A stretch of DNA of 8,084 nt from Prevotellaceae bacterium (GTDB taxonomy: Bacteria > Bacteroidota > Bacteroidia > Bacteroidales > Bacteroidaceae). The translations under genes were made by a program, and so were the position numbers. The notes below the pieces were generated by a model, which saw only the letters and a list, made by a program, of their open reading frames with translations, made no database searches and was not told where the DNA came from. Below are positions 7,958-8,084 of this stretch, one piece after another (the first letter of the stretch is position 1; every line of letters begins with the position of its first letter). The DNA lies in contig JAFLUS010000073.1 of assembly GCA_022508685.1 (NCBI GenBank), positions 1 through 8,084 on the forward strand, written 5' to 3'.

Positions 7958-7970
7958 TCTTTCAAGGTTG

Positions 7971-8001
7971 CAAAGGTAATGTTTTTTTATGAATTCTCAA
8001 G
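7971..8001 (-). promoter_or_regulatory. secDF promoter (Bacteroidota -33/-7 type)
   Basis: On the leftward strand CTTG (8001-7998) is followed after 19 bp by TACCTTTG (7978-7971). This matches the Bacteroidota primary-sigma consensus, TTG-type -33 and TAnnTTTG -7 boxes with 19-21 bp spacing. Transcription would begin near 7963-7967, about 95 bases before the secDF ATG. A 7-base T-run lies in the spacer. Confidence 0.75.
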
Positions 8002-8069
8002 TTTTTTGTTCATTTTTCCGCTGATTTTCACGATATTTTGCGCTTTTTCGAGCCCTTTTGTCGGTTTTT
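7982..8069. promoter_or_regulatory. Phased T-tracts upstream of the secDF promoter
   Basis: Runs of four to seven T lie at 7982-7988, 8002-8007, 8013-8017, 8025-8028, 8036-8039, 8044-8048, 8056-8059 and 8065-8069. Their centres fall near 7985, 8004.5, 8015, 8026.5, 8037.5, 8046, 8057.5 and 8067, about 10.3 bp apart on average with one position skipped. On the coding strand of secDF these are A-tracts. Helically phased A-tracts bend DNA and can act like UP elements. No gene is visible in this stretch up to the window end. Confidence 0.55.
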
Positions 8070-8084
8070 CAGTGATAGCACGCA

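Overview
The window looks like ordinary chromosome from a member of the Bacteroidota, most likely order Bacteroidales and perhaps a GC-rich Prevotella-like lineage. Four things support this: SecD and SecF are fused in one long protein, no gene start has a Shine-Dalgarno site and leaders are A-rich, a canonical Bacteroidota promoter (TAnnTTTG -7 box) precedes secDF, and meso-diaminopimelate is made by the dehydrogenase route. The genus is inferred from style, not from a marker gene.

Layout. Positions 1-66 hold three imperfect 22-bp tandem repeats. A single rightward gene, rnr (113-2401, ribonuclease R), follows. It converges on a leftward block with only 3 bp between the two stop codons, and two overlapping inverted repeats sit on that junction. 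Read in its own direction, from right to left, the leftward block has these parts: an AT-rich control region with phased T-tracts, a promoter and a leader hairpin (about 7871-8084); secDF (4775-7870); a strong intrinsic terminator (4721-4755); ddh (3792-4691); a 40-bp gap with an alternating purine-pyrimidine tract; and a MATE-family efflux transporter gene (2405-3751).

The genes are housekeeping or common accessory functions. RNase R degrades structured RNA. SecDF uses the proton gradient to help SecYEG export proteins. Ddh makes meso-diaminopimelate for peptidoglycan and lysine. The MATE protein probably exports organic cations or drugs. Secretion and cell-wall synthesis are loosely linked as envelope functions, but the terminator between secDF and ddh argues against one tightly coupled operon. 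I see no phage, IS element, CRISPR array, tRNA, rRNA or toxin-antitoxin module, and no convincing new multi-gene system. The points most worth checking are the secDF leader, the 22-bp repeats at the left edge and the hairpins at the rnr/MATE junction.
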